Shown here in pieces: positions 33,946 to 42,990 of a stretch of DNA of 64,000 bases. The translations under genes were made by a program, and so were the position numbers. The notes below the pieces were generated by a model, which had not been told where the DNA came from, made no database searches, and saw only the letters and a list, made by a program, of their open reading frames with translations. The DNA is from JAAOZP01 sp038848185 (lineage in GTDB: Archaea > Thermoproteota > EX4484-205 > JAAOZP01): contig JAWCNV010000003.1 in the NCBI GenBank assembly GCA_038848185.1, positions 69,596 to 133,595 of the forward strand. Direction: 5' to 3'. Positions within the stretch are counted from its first letter, which is position 1; every line of letters starts with the position of its first letter.

Positions 33946-36065
33946 GACCCGGTTTCCTCCGTTCTACGCTTAGTAAGCGTTATTCTTATATCTACTGCCA
34001 TGCACCCCCTCCCCTCCTCGTAGGCGAACAGGGGGTTCACCTCCATCTCCACAATATCCTTGAAACGGCACATTACTTGAGAGATCCTGGTTATTACGTC
34101 TAGGACCGAGTTTATGTCTGAGGGGGGTTCTCCCCTCACGCCTTTAAGCAGGGTGTATGCTCTTGTTTCCGTAATCATCTCCATCGCCTCTGAGAAGGTT
34201 AGTGGCGCCAGCCTGTATGAAACATCCCTGAGGAAGTTGACGTATATTCCTCCAAGGCCAAACATTACGAGGGGGCCGAACTGAGGATCCCTGATGGAGC
34301 CGACTATCACCTCCTTGCCGGGCGGAACCATTTTCTGAACCAGAACTCCCAGTATTCTTGCTTGAGGCATAATTGTCCTCGCCCTCTTTACGACAAGATC
34401 ATACGCAGCCCTCACCTCCTCGCATGACTTAATATTCAGCATGACGCACCCCATGTCTGTTTTGTGAAGGATATCTGGAGAAGCAATCTTGACTGCTACG
34501 GGGTAACCTATGGCGTCAGCTATTTCACATGCTTCCCCAGCATCACTAGCAACTCTTGCCTCCGGCACCGGAATCCCGTAGGCTGAAGCAACCTTGAACG
34601 CCTCCTCTGAAGAAAGGTTGACTCTCCCATCAGCCTCAGCCCCAGCTATAATACTTCTTACAGCCTCATCATCCACGCCAGTTATGGTTGTTGCCGGCTT
34701 CTCCGGCTGGCTGAGAACCATATGGTAATCATACATTCTCCTCAGGACGAATGCAGCAGACTCAGGGAAGTCGTAATTAGGTATCTTGCCTTCACGCAGT
34801 ATTCTTATAGGCGGCGACTCGTTGTCGAAACCCATGAACGCTGTGATCAACGGTTTTTTAAACCTGCGCCCTGTTTCCACGACTACTCGAGCAACCTCTT
34901 CAGAAGGAGTCATTGCCTGCGGTGTCAAGATAACGATCACGCCGTGAACATTCTTGCTGTTTAAAGCAGCCTCAAGCGCAAGCCTGTAACGGTTTTCATC
35001 AGCATCCCCCAAAACATCTAGCGGGTTGTTGATGCTTGCATGCGGCGGGAGTTGCTTGCTCAAACTCTCCCTGAGATCCTGCTCCAGGAGGGGAAGGTTC
35101 AAACCCATTTTCTCGCAGGCGTCTACGGCAAGTATTCCAGGCCCACCACCATTCGTTACTACGAGCACATCCCTCCCCTCAGGCACAGGCTGGTCTTCAA
35201 ACGCGAGCAGCAGGTCAAAAAACTCCTTCATAGTGTTAACTCTAAGGACCCCTGCTTTCCTGAAGGCTGCGGAGAAAGCTGTGTCAGAGCCTGCGAGAGA
35301 ACCTGTGTGCGAGGAAACAGCCCGGACTCCTACTTCAGTGGTGCCTGCCTTCAACGCTATGATGGGTTTTCTCTTGGAGAGCCTCCGAGCCACCTCCATG
35401 AAACGCTCCCCGTTCTTCACGCCTTCAACATAGATTCCGACGGCCCTGGTGGCATCCTCTTCGGCAAGCGCTTCGAGGAAGTCAGCCGTGTTAAGATCAG
35501 CCTCGTTTCCAACGCTTATGAAGCTTGCGAGGCCCATGTCGTTAAGGTTCGCCCAGTTCAATATGGTGCTTCCAAGCGCCCCGCTTTGGGAGACGATTGA
35601 AACATTTCCCGGAAGCGGGCTTGTTGAGGCGAATGACGCGTTCATACTGTTTCGAGAGTTTATGAAGCCGAGGCAGTTCGGTCCCTGCATCCGCATACCG
35701 TATTCTCTGCATTTTGAAACGAGTTCTTTTTCAAGGAGTGCTCCTTCTCTGCCGGTTTCGCTGAAGCCAGCGGAGATAACTATCATTCCCTTAACTCCTT
35801 TCCTACCGCATTCTTCAGCAACGTTGAGAACAATCTTAGCTGGCACTGCCACCACCGCCAGATCCACATCATCCTCGACCTCTCCAATACTCCTGTAACA
35901 CCTGTATCCAAGTATTGTTTCAGCATTCGGGTTTATCGGGTAGAGTTTCCCCCTGAAGCCTGAGCCAACTAGGTTCCTGAATATCCTGTGGCCTACCTTC
36001 TCCTCCTCTCTACTAGCCCCAACCACCGCGATCGACTTCGGGTTGAAGAACGCCTCCAGCCTCAT
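33942..36065 (-). CDS. acd: ADP-forming acetate-CoA ligase, fused alpha and beta subunits
   Basis: This enzyme turns acetyl-CoA, ADP and phosphate into acetate, CoA and ATP; it is the chief ATP-yielding step of many anaerobic archaea. Domain order is CoA-binding Rossmann (IAVVGASREEEKVGHRIF), two succinyl-CoA-synthetase-like domains with the phosphorylated histidine His253 (SSHTGSLAGSD), then the ATP-grasp domain from about residue 470 (AVKIASPDILHKTDMGCV) to the end. The 707-residue fused form is common in archaea. The following gene overlaps by 4 nt, and a CoA transferase is encoded divergently 76 nt away, giving a compact acetyl-CoA/acetate cluster. Other acyl groups are possible substrates. 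Confidence 0.93.
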   Translation of the reverse strand: MRLEAFFNPKSIAVVGASREEEKVGHRIFRNLVGSGFRGKLYPINPNAETILGYRCYRSIGEVEDDVDLAVVAVPAKIVLNVAEECGRKGVKGMIVISAGFSETGREGALLEKELVSKCREYGMRMQGPNCLGFINSRNSMNASFASTSPLPGNVSIVSQSGALGSTILNWANLNDMGLASFISVGNEADLNTADFLEALAEEDATRAVGIYVEGVKNGERFMEVARRLSKRKPIIALKAGTTEVGVRAVSSHTGSLAGSDTAFSAAFRKAGVLRVNTMKEFFDLLLAFEDQPVPEGRDVLVVTNGGGPGILAVDACEKMGLNLPLLEQDLRESLSKQLPPHASINNPLDVLGDADENRYRLALEAALNSKNVHGVIVILTPQAMTPSEEVARVVVETGRRFKKPLITAFMGFDNESPPIRILREGKIPNYDFPESAAFVLRRMYDYHMVLSQPEKPATTITGVDDEAVRSIIAGAEADGRVNLSSEEAFKVASAYGIPVPEARVASDAGEACEIADAIGYPVAVKIASPDILHKTDMGCVMLNIKSCEEVRAAYDLVVKRARTIMPQARILGVLVQKMVPPGKEVIVGSIRDPQFGPLVMFGLGGIYVNFLRDVSYRLAPLTFSEAMEMITETRAYTLLKGVRGEPPSDINSVLDVITRISQVMCRFKDIVEMEVNPLFAYEEGRGCMAVDIRITLTKRRTEETGS

Positions 36066-36141
36066 AATGCCTCATCGATGCAGACTGCTCTAACTGTTTC
36101 GCGACTACGTTTATAAACTTGCAGCTACAAAGCATCTTAGA

Positions 36142-38019
36142 ATGGCTAAAGGGGGGCGTTTACGCGACAGGCCTTACGATGAAAAGAAGGCGAGCCTAGA
36201 GGAGGCTCTGAGCTACATAAAGACGGGGGACCACATCTTCGTCGGCTCAGCCTGCGGGGAGCCGCAGTATCTTGTGAACGGGCTTGTTGAGAAAGCGAAG
36301 CATCTGGCGGATAACGAGATACTGCATGTGCATACTCTTGGTGTCGCACCCTACGCTAAGCCGATCTACTCAGACAGGTTTCGCCTCAACGCCTTCTTCG
36401 TAGGCATAAATACGCGGGAAGCAGTTTCAGAGGGCAGGGCCGACTACACACCCGTCTTCCTGTCTGATCTTCCAAGGCTCATATCGAGGGGGATGGTGCC
36501 TATAGATGTGGCTTTGATACAGGTTACACCGCCTGACGAACATGGTTTCTGCAGCCTCGGTGTCTCAGTGGAGATAACTAAAACAGCGTCGGAGAGGGCG
36601 AAGCTGGTTATCGCGCAGGTTAACCGTTTCATGCCACGCGTCTTGGGAGACAGCTTCATACATATTAACGATATTGATGTTGTTGTTGAACATGATGAGC
36701 CGATTCTTGAAGCCCCTCAGCCGCCTCGTGACATTGTTTCAGACAGAATAGCTAGATATGTTTCTGAGCTTGTAGATGATGAGTCGACCCTGCAGATAGG
36801 AATAGGCACTATACCTAACGCTGTGCTGAGTGCTCTAGAAGGGAAAAAACATCTCGGGGTTCACACGGAGCTTCTTACAGAGGGAATAGTGGATCTGGTT
36901 GAGGCGGGAGTCGTAACATGCGAGAAGAAGACGGTGAACAGAGGTAAGATAGTGGCCTCCTTCGCGATGGGGACGAGGCGCCTCTACGATTTCATAGATA
37001 ACAATCCCATGGTCGCGTTCTTCGAGTCAAACTACGTTAACAACCCGTTTGTAGTAGCTCAGAACCGGAGGATGGTTGCTATAAACCAGGCTCTTGAACT
37101 GGATTTAACGGGGCAGGTTTGCTCCGACTCCCTAGGTTACTTCTTCTACAGCGGGCTTGGAGGGCAGGCGGATTTCATGAGGGGAGCGAGACTGTCAGAG
37201 GAGGGGAAGGCCATAACCGTTTTACCCTCAACCGCGAAGGAGGGTTCCATCTCAAGAATAAGACCTGTGTTAAGCGAGGGCGCAGGCGTAGTGTTGACGA
37301 GGGGTGATGTTGACTATGTTGTGACGGAGTATGGCGTTGCACACCTCGACGGCAAGAGCATAAAAGACAGGGCTCTCGCACTCGCAAGCATCGCTCACCC
37401 AAAGTTTCGGAACGAGCTTCTAGAATGGGCGAAGTCCCATAAATATGTGCCGCAGGAGGTTTTACCTTTTCCAGCGGTCGAGTACCCAGAGGAGCTGAGG
37501 CGTTACATCACGCTGGAGGACGGCACCAAGCTACTCATAAGACCCATTAAGCCTTCAGACGCAACTATGAAGCAACACTTGTTCTACGCTCTTTCAAAGG
37601 AGAGCGTTATGAAGAGATACTTGGGCCCGCTGAAATCCCTGCCCTGGGAAAGAGTCTGGCCTTACGTGATAGTCGACTACCAGAACGAGATGGTTCTGGT
37701 GGCTGTTGTTGAGGAGGGAGGTGCTGAAAGCATAGTTGGGATGGGAAGCTACTCGAGAATACCGCGTACAGAGCTTGCTGAGGTAGCGCTGGTCGTTAGG
37801 GACGACTGGCAGGGTAAGGGTATTGGAACAGAGCTGCTAAACTACCTTATTGAGTTGGCGAAGGCCCGTGGCTTCGAAGGCTTAAAGGCCTGGGTACTAG
37901 TTGAGAACGCTAGGATGATGCATCTCTTCAAGAAGTGCGGCTACGCTGTGAAGTACCGGATAGACGACGGGGTCTACGAGGTTCTTGTAGACCTCAGGCA
38001 ACCGGTTGAACCTAAGTGA
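36142..38019 (+). CDS. Acetyl-CoA hydrolase/transferase (4-hydroxybutyrate CoA-transferase-like) fused to GNAT
   Basis: Residues 1 to about 440 form a type I CoA transferase/hydrolase of the Cat1/AbfT group, with the catalytic glutamate Glu243 in VHTELLTEGIVDL and a late YVVTEYGVAHLDGKS motif. Residues about 460-625 form a GNAT acetyltransferase (LLIRPIKPSD, VVRDDWQGKGIGTELL). Such CoA-transferase-GNAT fusions are known in several archaea and bacteria; the GNAT half may acetylate a partner, perhaps the ligase next door, in response to acetyl-CoA. ATG 36142 follows GTTTATAAAC at about 36109-36118, so the mRNA looks leaderless. It is divergent from the acetate-CoA ligase. Confidence 0.92.
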   Translation: MAKGGRLRDRPYDEKKASLEEALSYIKTGDHIFVGSACGEPQYLVNGLVEKAKHLADNEILHVHTLGVAPYAKPIYSDRFRLNAFFVGINTREAVSEGRADYTPVFLSDLPRLISRGMVPIDVALIQVTPPDEHGFCSLGVSVEITKTASERAKLVIAQVNRFMPRVLGDSFIHINDIDVVVEHDEPILEAPQPPRDIVSDRIARYVSELVDDESTLQIGIGTIPNAVLSALEGKKHLGVHTELLTEGIVDLVEAGVVTCEKKTVNRGKIVASFAMGTRRLYDFIDNNPMVAFFESNYVNNPFVVAQNRRMVAINQALELDLTGQVCSDSLGYFFYSGLGGQADFMRGARLSEEGKAITVLPSTAKEGSISRIRPVLSEGAGVVLTRGDVDYVVTEYGVAHLDGKSIKDRALALASIAHPKFRNELLEWAKSHKYVPQEVLPFPAVEYPEELRRYITLEDGTKLLIRPIKPSDATMKQHLFYALSKESVMKRYLGPLKSLPWERVWPYVIVDYQNEMVLVAVVEEGGAESIVGMGSYSRIPRTELAEVALVVRDDWQGKGIGTELLNYLIELAKARGFEGLKAWVLVENARMMHLFKKCGYAVKYRIDDGVYEVLVDLRQPVEPK

Positions 38020-38042
38020 AACAAGGGCTAGCGTCCCCTTGA

Positions 38043-38855
38043 TTATTGTTTACGACGCCTTCTCGTTTTAAGCTCATCTAGTTTCATTTTAGCTCTTTTC
38101 TGAACCTCTGAGGCGATTAGCCTGCTTTTTGCAGGATTAGTAATTCTTAAGAGGAGCTCCAGTTTAATAGAGTGATTGCTTATAGCGATCACACGAACTT
38201 CTGGGTTGAAGTCTGGGGCGAGCTCCTCTTTAAGCTCATTTCCAATGTCTATCAGGATTTTCTCAACTTCACCAAGATTCATCGTATCTTCTACTGTCAG
38301 CGGAACATGTATTCGTGTCTCCCCTGAGGCAGTTCTGTTTACAACCATGTTTTTAACAATTCTAGAGTTGGGGATATGCACAATCTCATTATCAAGAGTT
38401 ATTAAGACAGTATTCATCCAGTTGATGTCCGCGATCCTTCCAAAATACTTGTCTACTTGAACCCAGTCTCCGATTTTAAACGGGTTGTAAATAGTGATGG
38501 CCTCGTGCGAAACTATGTTTAGCAGTATATCTCTAAGAGCAACTATTAGCAGTATTCCGCCTAGTATAAGTATTGTGAGCACTATGGTTAACTCTAGTCC
38601 AAGCTGGTCTAAGCATATTAACAATCCGATTAGCCAGATTAACCATGTTACGGCACTTTTTACTTGCTGAGCTACCTTAGGGCTGAGCTTGCTAAGAGCT
38701 TTTGATGAGAAACCGCCAATAATCTTTGAAACTATCCATGTTGCGATAAGTATTACACTTACTGTAGCTATTTTTAGTAGAAGGTCATATGGAATCTCTA
38801 TGTTGATCTGAAAGAACGGTGAGAACCGTGATGCGGCTTCGCTTGCTTGAATCAA
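38043..38855 (-). CDS. MscS-family mechanosensitive channel
   Basis: Three to four membrane segments fill residues 20-115, ending in the pore helix region GGILLIVALRDILLNIVS. The cytoplasmic beta domain follows with NPFKIGDWVQVDKYFGRIAD and NTVLITLDNEIVHIPNSRIV, which is the standard MscS signature. The channel releases osmolytes on membrane stretch. It starts 3 nt after the stop of the TrkA-like gene, so ion regulation and osmotic release share a transcript. Confidence 0.92.
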   Translation of the reverse strand: MIQASEAASRFSPFFQINIEIPYDLLLKIATVSVILIATWIVSKIIGGFSSKALSKLSPKVAQQVKSAVTWLIWLIGLLICLDQLGLELTIVLTILILGGILLIVALRDILLNIVSHEAITIYNPFKIGDWVQVDKYFGRIADINWMNTVLITLDNEIVHIPNSRIVKNMVVNRTASGETRIHVPLTVEDTMNLGEVEKILIDIGNELKEELAPDFNPEVRVIAISNHSIKLELLLRITNPAKSRLIASEVQKRAKMKLDELKTRRRRKQ

Positions 38856-38858
38856 GAT

Positions 38859-39527
38859 CTAGGTCACTTCAACGCTCCTGAGTTTTTCCGAAGTTTCTTC
38901 AACAGCCCCCGCTGAACCACATAGCATCACGTTATCCCTACCTTTAAACATAAAAGCTTCATCTGGATATATAACTCTGTCTTCACGAAACACACCTATA
39001 ATTCTGCACCCGTCTGGGATATTTAGTTCCTCTATGGTTCTGCCTACTACACTTCCATTCAACGGGATCATAACCTTCAGGATCTTAAAGCCTACAATCA
39101 TGTTTTCATAGACGGTTTCTAATTCAGGGCTTTCCAAGGCGTTTAAGAAGAGACGCCGCGTCTCCTGAGACGGGCATATGACAATGTCTGCACCGGCCTC
39201 CCTGATACTCTCTATGTTTTCAGGTTGATGTGCTCTTGCGATTACGAGCGGTATGCCGAACTCTTTTTTAGCGATTTGACAAGCCGTCATGTTAACTTCG
39301 TCATCATTAGTTAACGCTAATAGAGCATCCATTTTATCCGCTTCAACATTTCTCCAAATCTCCAGGTCTGCACCACTTGCATTGAAAATCGCCGCATCCG
39401 AGTGTCCAGCTATTTCTCTACATTTTTCCTCATCACTCTCAATAACTGTAACCAAATGGCCTTTCTCTGAAAGATGGTGGATTATCGGCATCCCGACATC
39501 GCCGGCACCTATCAAGAGTATCCGCAA
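38859..39527 (-). CDS. TrkA-like K+ channel/transporter regulator (RCK_N and RCK_C domains)
   Basis: An N-terminal NAD-binding RCK domain (ILLIGAGDVGMPIIHHLSEK, VIESDEEKC, ALTNDDEVNMTAC) is followed by an RCK_C domain (about 135-222: KVMIPLNGSVVGRTIEELNI). Such proteins gate K+ transporters or channels in response to nucleotides. No TrkH/Ktr membrane subunit is in the window; the neighbours are an APC-type permease upstream (58 nt) and the MscS channel downstream (3 nt). One of those may be its partner. Confidence 0.9.
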   Translation of the reverse strand: MRILLIGAGDVGMPIIHHLSEKGHLVTVIESDEEKCREIAGHSDAAIFNASGADLEIWRNVEADKMDALLALTNDDEVNMTACQIAKKEFGIPLVIARAHQPENIESIREAGADIVICPSQETRRLFLNALESPELETVYENMIVGFKILKVMIPLNGSVVGRTIEELNIPDGCRIIGVFREDRVIYPDEAFMFKGRDNVMLCGSAGAVEETSEKLRSVEVT

Positions 39528-39585
39528 TGCGGTGCACCCATCCTCCTGATTAGAAGAGCCTCCATAAAAACCTTAGCCATCATCC

Positions 39586-40944
39586 TTAATGAGCCTTTGT
39601 TTTTTGCATCCTTTTGGCGAGCATAAGTAAGCTAACTCCGATGAACCCAAAGACCAATCCCAGAATTAGTGATTCAATGCTTAACGTTAGTATCATGAGG
39701 ATTGATGTTAAGATAGCTAGTACTGTAGGATAAGGATACAGCGGAACTTTGAAGGGACGGTACAGGTGGGGTTCAGTCCTCCTTAAACGTATCAGCGAGA
39801 AAGCCACTATGATGGCTGTAACATTGTAGCCGAGTGCAATCACATACACTATGAAATCAACAGACCTTGTTAATACGAATACTATTGCTAGAAGGGTGGT
39901 TAGAGCCAGAGACGTGTAGGGAGCCCGATACTTAGGATGAACCCGTTTGAAAAGGGAGGGTAGAAGACTGCTCCTGCTTAAAGCGTATGCTATTCTTGTT
40001 CCCCCAGCCATACTGCCGTTTATTGTAGATAGGGTTGCAATCATGCTTCCAATGGTAATGAGGAGCACCCCTATAGGACCCATGAAGTAGTTCGCAGCAT
40101 CTTGCAACGGCGTGTTTGACCCTAAGTATGTTTCCGGAGGCGCTCCTCCGATAGTCGCTACAGCAGTTCCCGTGAAAATTACGGTGATTAATATCAGAGA
40201 GAGGAAGAGAGCTCTCGGAATAGTTTTGCCAGCGGTTTTAACCTCTTCAGAGAGCTGCGTGATCGTTTCATATCCCGCATACGTAGGAAAAATATAGCCT
40301 ACCATTAGTATTGTTGGCAATAATCCTCTTGGGAAGAGGGGCTCAAACCTCTCCACCCTAAAGCTGAATGATGAACCTACCATAAAGAGGCAGAGGGAGG
40401 AGACCAGAATGGCTGTTAGAATAAACTCTGCTATACCCATGGTCTTGACCCCTCTAAAGTTGATTAAGGCAAAAAGGATCAGGATGAGAATAGCTAAAGC
40501 GTATGGCTCTAACCATCCTATAAAGTAGTTTATTGAAAAGGCGAAGACTATGGCGCCTAAGGCGCAGTCCGTTATGCTTCCGATCCAATCGAACCATCCT
40601 GCTAGAAAAGTCGGGACGCTTTCGCCGAATGCTCTTTTAACGAAGCTTATTGCTCCTCCAGCGCTGCCCGGCACAGCTGAGCCAAGCTCGGCGTAAGAAA
40701 ACCCGTCGAACAAAGCGAAGAGACCGCCGATTAGAAATGTTATCACTATGCTGGGGCCAGCTGCCCCTATTGCCCTACCAATTATGGCGAACATGGTGCC
40801 ACAGATAGCAGTACCCACTCCGAGGAACGTTGTCTGGGCAAGGTTTAAACCTCTCCTTAATGTGATTTCTTCGCCCGACTTTAACCTATTCTTAGAGGGG
40901 TTTTCCTTTAAACCCGTTTTCCCCGCGATGCTCGCCACAGTCAA
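39586..40944 (-). CDS. APC-superfamily amino acid permease
   Basis: This 452-residue protein has about twelve membrane segments. The family hallmark in helix 1 is present (TTFLGVGTAICGTMFAIIGRA), as is the helix 3/6 pattern FSYAELGSAVPGSAGG and FPTYAGYETI. It should import amino acids or a related amine with protons or by exchange. A charged N-terminal stretch (LKENPSKNRLKSGEEITLRR) precedes the first helix. It heads a likely operon with the TrkA-like and MscS genes, which raises the possibility of a nucleotide-regulated solute or potassium transporter. Confidence 0.9.
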   Translation of the reverse strand: MTVASIAGKTGLKENPSKNRLKSGEEITLRRGLNLAQTTFLGVGTAICGTMFAIIGRAIGAAGPSIVITFLIGGLFALFDGFSYAELGSAVPGSAGGAISFVKRAFGESVPTFLAGWFDWIGSITDCALGAIVFAFSINYFIGWLEPYALAILILILFALINFRGVKTMGIAEFILTAILVSSLCLFMVGSSFSFRVERFEPLFPRGLLPTILMVGYIFPTYAGYETITQLSEEVKTAGKTIPRALFLSLILITVIFTGTAVATIGGAPPETYLGSNTPLQDAANYFMGPIGVLLITIGSMIATLSTINGSMAGGTRIAYALSRSSLLPSLFKRVHPKYRAPYTSLALTTLLAIVFVLTRSVDFIVYVIALGYNVTAIIVAFSLIRLRRTEPHLYRPFKVPLYPYPTVLAILTSILMILTLSIESLILGLVFGFIGVSLLMLAKRMQKTKAH

Positions 40945-41149
40945 GCCGTTTGGCGAGAGTAGTTTATAGGCGTTTTCAATTAAATTTCTTCTGAAAATCT
41001 AATAACTGTCGAAACAAGGCTAAAGCAGCATGATTCAAACCTTCTTAGCTTCGAACACTCTTTTCCAAGGTGCTCCAAGCATTCTTTCTTAAAAAAAGTG
41101 GAAATACGTTTTAATAGCGATATTTCTAAACGTTATTTTCAATTACAGT

Positions 41150-42142
41150 TCAATTGCTGCGGATTATCGGAACAGAAGAGTTCAGGTTCAGCTCCTTCTG
41201 GTTCACGATATTTATCGGGTTCCTGTTTACGAATGCTCTTATTACGTTCACCGTAGAATGGAGAATATAATCTTCAGCCTCAGCAGTATTCCAAGCTACG
41301 TGCGGGGTTAACACAACGTTTTCAAGCCTCAGCAGGGGATCGTCTGGGTCAGGCGGCTCCTTCTCAAAAACATCTAGCCCGGCTCCAGATATTCTTCCTG
41401 TTTTCAAGGCTTCGACTAAGGCTTCCTGATCGACTATTTGGCCTCTGGAAGTGTTTATCAGTATAACGCCCTTCTTCATCTTAGCTATCGTGCCCCTGTT
41501 TATCATGCGGTATGTCTCCTTGGTTAGAGGCACGTGTAGAGATATTATGTCAGATTTCTCTAAAACCTCTTGGAGCGAAACGTATTTTAAAACTCCCTCA
41601 GCTTCTAGAACAGGTTTCTTAACCACGTCGTAGGCAATAACGTTTGCCCCAAATGCTCTGGCTATCCTAGCCACGCTCTCACCTATTGCACCAGTACCCA
41701 CGACTCCGAAGGTCTTCCCGTTTACCAGCCTACCCTGAAGCCCAGGGCTAAGCCACTTAGAGGATCTAACCGTTGAGTCAGCCTTCACCACCTTGCGTAG
41801 AACAGCTAAGAGTAGCGCAAAAACGTGCTCTGCTACAGGCATACTACCATAGCCGGGGACATTTGAAACAAGTATGCTTCTCTCGCCTGCAGCCTGAATA
41901 TCAATATGGTCGAAGCCTGAGGACCTTGTGACGATAAGCCTTAGATTAGGCAAGGATTCGATCACACGCCTATTCACCTTGGAGAACACGAAGACTGAAA
42001 GAATCTCGAAGTCTCTGAACTTGGTCAAGTCAACCTTATTCACGGTTTCCCTCCTGAAGACTGTTTCAAACCCTTCCTTCCGAAGCTTTTTCAACGCTGC
42101 AACTGTTTTCGGATTCGCTTCTAAAACTAGGATTTTACTCAT
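41150..42142 (-). CDS. D-isomer-specific 2-hydroxyacid dehydrogenase
   Basis: The NAD-binding motif is VGTGAIGESVARI (148-160). Catalytic Arg233 (TSRGQIVD), a Glu in DVFEKEPP (260-262) and His281 (LTPHVAWNT) are in place. The substrate-loop RSSGFDHID is like D-lactate dehydrogenases. It would reduce a 2-oxoacid such as pyruvate to the D-hydroxyacid, or the reverse. Its promoter region carries strong palindromes (see 42149-42218), so expression is probably controlled by a dedicated regulator, maybe the Lrp-like protein at 42991. Confidence 0.9.
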   Translation of the reverse strand: MSKILVLEANPKTVAALKKLRKEGFETVFRRETVNKVDLTKFRDFEILSVFVFSKVNRRVIESLPNLRLIVTRSSGFDHIDIQAAGERSILVSNVPGYGSMPVAEHVFALLLAVLRKVVKADSTVRSSKWLSPGLQGRLVNGKTFGVVGTGAIGESVARIARAFGANVIAYDVVKKPVLEAEGVLKYVSLQEVLEKSDIISLHVPLTKETYRMINRGTIAKMKKGVILINTSRGQIVDQEALVEALKTGRISGAGLDVFEKEPPDPDDPLLRLENVVLTPHVAWNTAEAEDYILHSTVNVIRAFVNRNPINIVNQKELNLNSSVPIIRSN

Positions 42143-42148
42143 TCCATA

Positions 42149-42218
42149 GGTTATAATTATAACCGTGTTATAAAAAGGTTTTTATATAGCTCGAAACGTT
42201 TTCCATAAATATAACACG
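42149..42218 (-). promoter_or_regulatory. Palindrome and long inverted repeat before the hydroxyacid dehydrogenase gene
   Basis: A perfect 16-nt palindrome GGTTATAATTATAACC (42149-42164) lies 6 nt before the start codon, where the transcript start is expected. Just upstream, CGTGTTATA (42164-42172) and TATAACACG (42210-42218) form a perfect 9-nt inverted repeat 37 nt apart, with TATA-like CTATATAAAA on the minus strand between them. The arrangement looks like operator sites for a dimeric or looping repressor. Confidence 0.5.
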
Positions 42219-42377
42219 TTTATAAAAAAGAATTGGCCCACTATTTCTTAAGCCGAAGCCTCTCAAATGTTAGAGCAGAGAATTATAGCCATTATACCAT
42301 GTAACCTTGTAAAACGACTTCTGTTCAGCAGAAAACCGGGTTAAAATATTTATAAGTAATTAGGTGTATAATGTTGT

Positions 42378-42782
42378 ATGCCCAAAATAGAGAAAATCGA
42401 GGGCATCGGGCCAGCTTATGCCCAGAAGCTTGTTGAAGCCGGTATTAAAACTACTGACGACCTGCTTAAGGCAGGTGCAACTGTAGAAGGGAGGAAGCAG
42501 CTTGCTGAGAAGACCGGGGTTTCAGAAACCTTGATTCTAGAATGGGTGAATCTCGCAGACCTCTTTAGGATCAAGGGGATCGGAGAGGAATACTCTGACC
42601 TGCTTGAGGAAGCCGGGGTCGACACAGTTGTTGAACTAGCCACAAGGGATCCGGTGAATCTCCACGCTAAGATAATTGAGATCAATAAGGAGAAAAAGCT
42701 TGTAAGGAGACCGCCGTCACTGACACAGGTCAAAAACTGGGTTAAGCAGGCAAAGAAACTTCCGAGGAAAGTAGAATACTAA
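42378..42782 (+). CDS. Helix-hairpin-helix protein (DUF4332-like)
   Basis: The 134-residue protein consists of two helix-hairpin-helix units: IEGIGPAYAQKLVEAGI near the start and IKGIGEEYSDLLEEAGV in the middle, with PPSLTQVKNWVKQAK at the end. This is the DUF4332 arrangement, which resembles DNA-binding repeats of polymerases, but no catalytic part is present. It may bind DNA non-specifically. A TATA box TTTATAAGT (about 42349-42357) suits a leaderless transcript. Confidence 0.85.
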   Translation: MPKIEKIEGIGPAYAQKLVEAGIKTTDDLLKAGATVEGRKQLAEKTGVSETLILEWVNLADLFRIKGIGEEYSDLLEEAGVDTVVELATRDPVNLHAKIIEINKEKKLVRRPPSLTQVKNWVKQAKKLPRKVEY

Positions 42783-42799
42783 AATACAGCGGCCCCCAA

Positions 42800-42822
42800 T
42801 CCTCTATTTTTATTTTTTTAAA
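42800..42822 (+). terminator. T-rich terminator after the HhH gene
   Basis: CTCTATTTTTATTTTTTTAAAA follows the stop at 42782 after 20 nt. Runs of five and seven T are typical archaeal termination signals. Confidence 0.5.
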
Positions 42823-42990
42823 ATCCTCTTGAAGACCGGCCCCAACAGCCTAACCCATACTTTGATTATTCGCTAAATCCAGTGATTATATTTCAGTTCG
42901 AACAATTGCTTAAGCTAGGCTTACAGTAGTCTTGATGTTTTTCTAGCTAAAGGTTTTAAGCGTGTTTCCTATAGTGGACAATGGTGTAGC

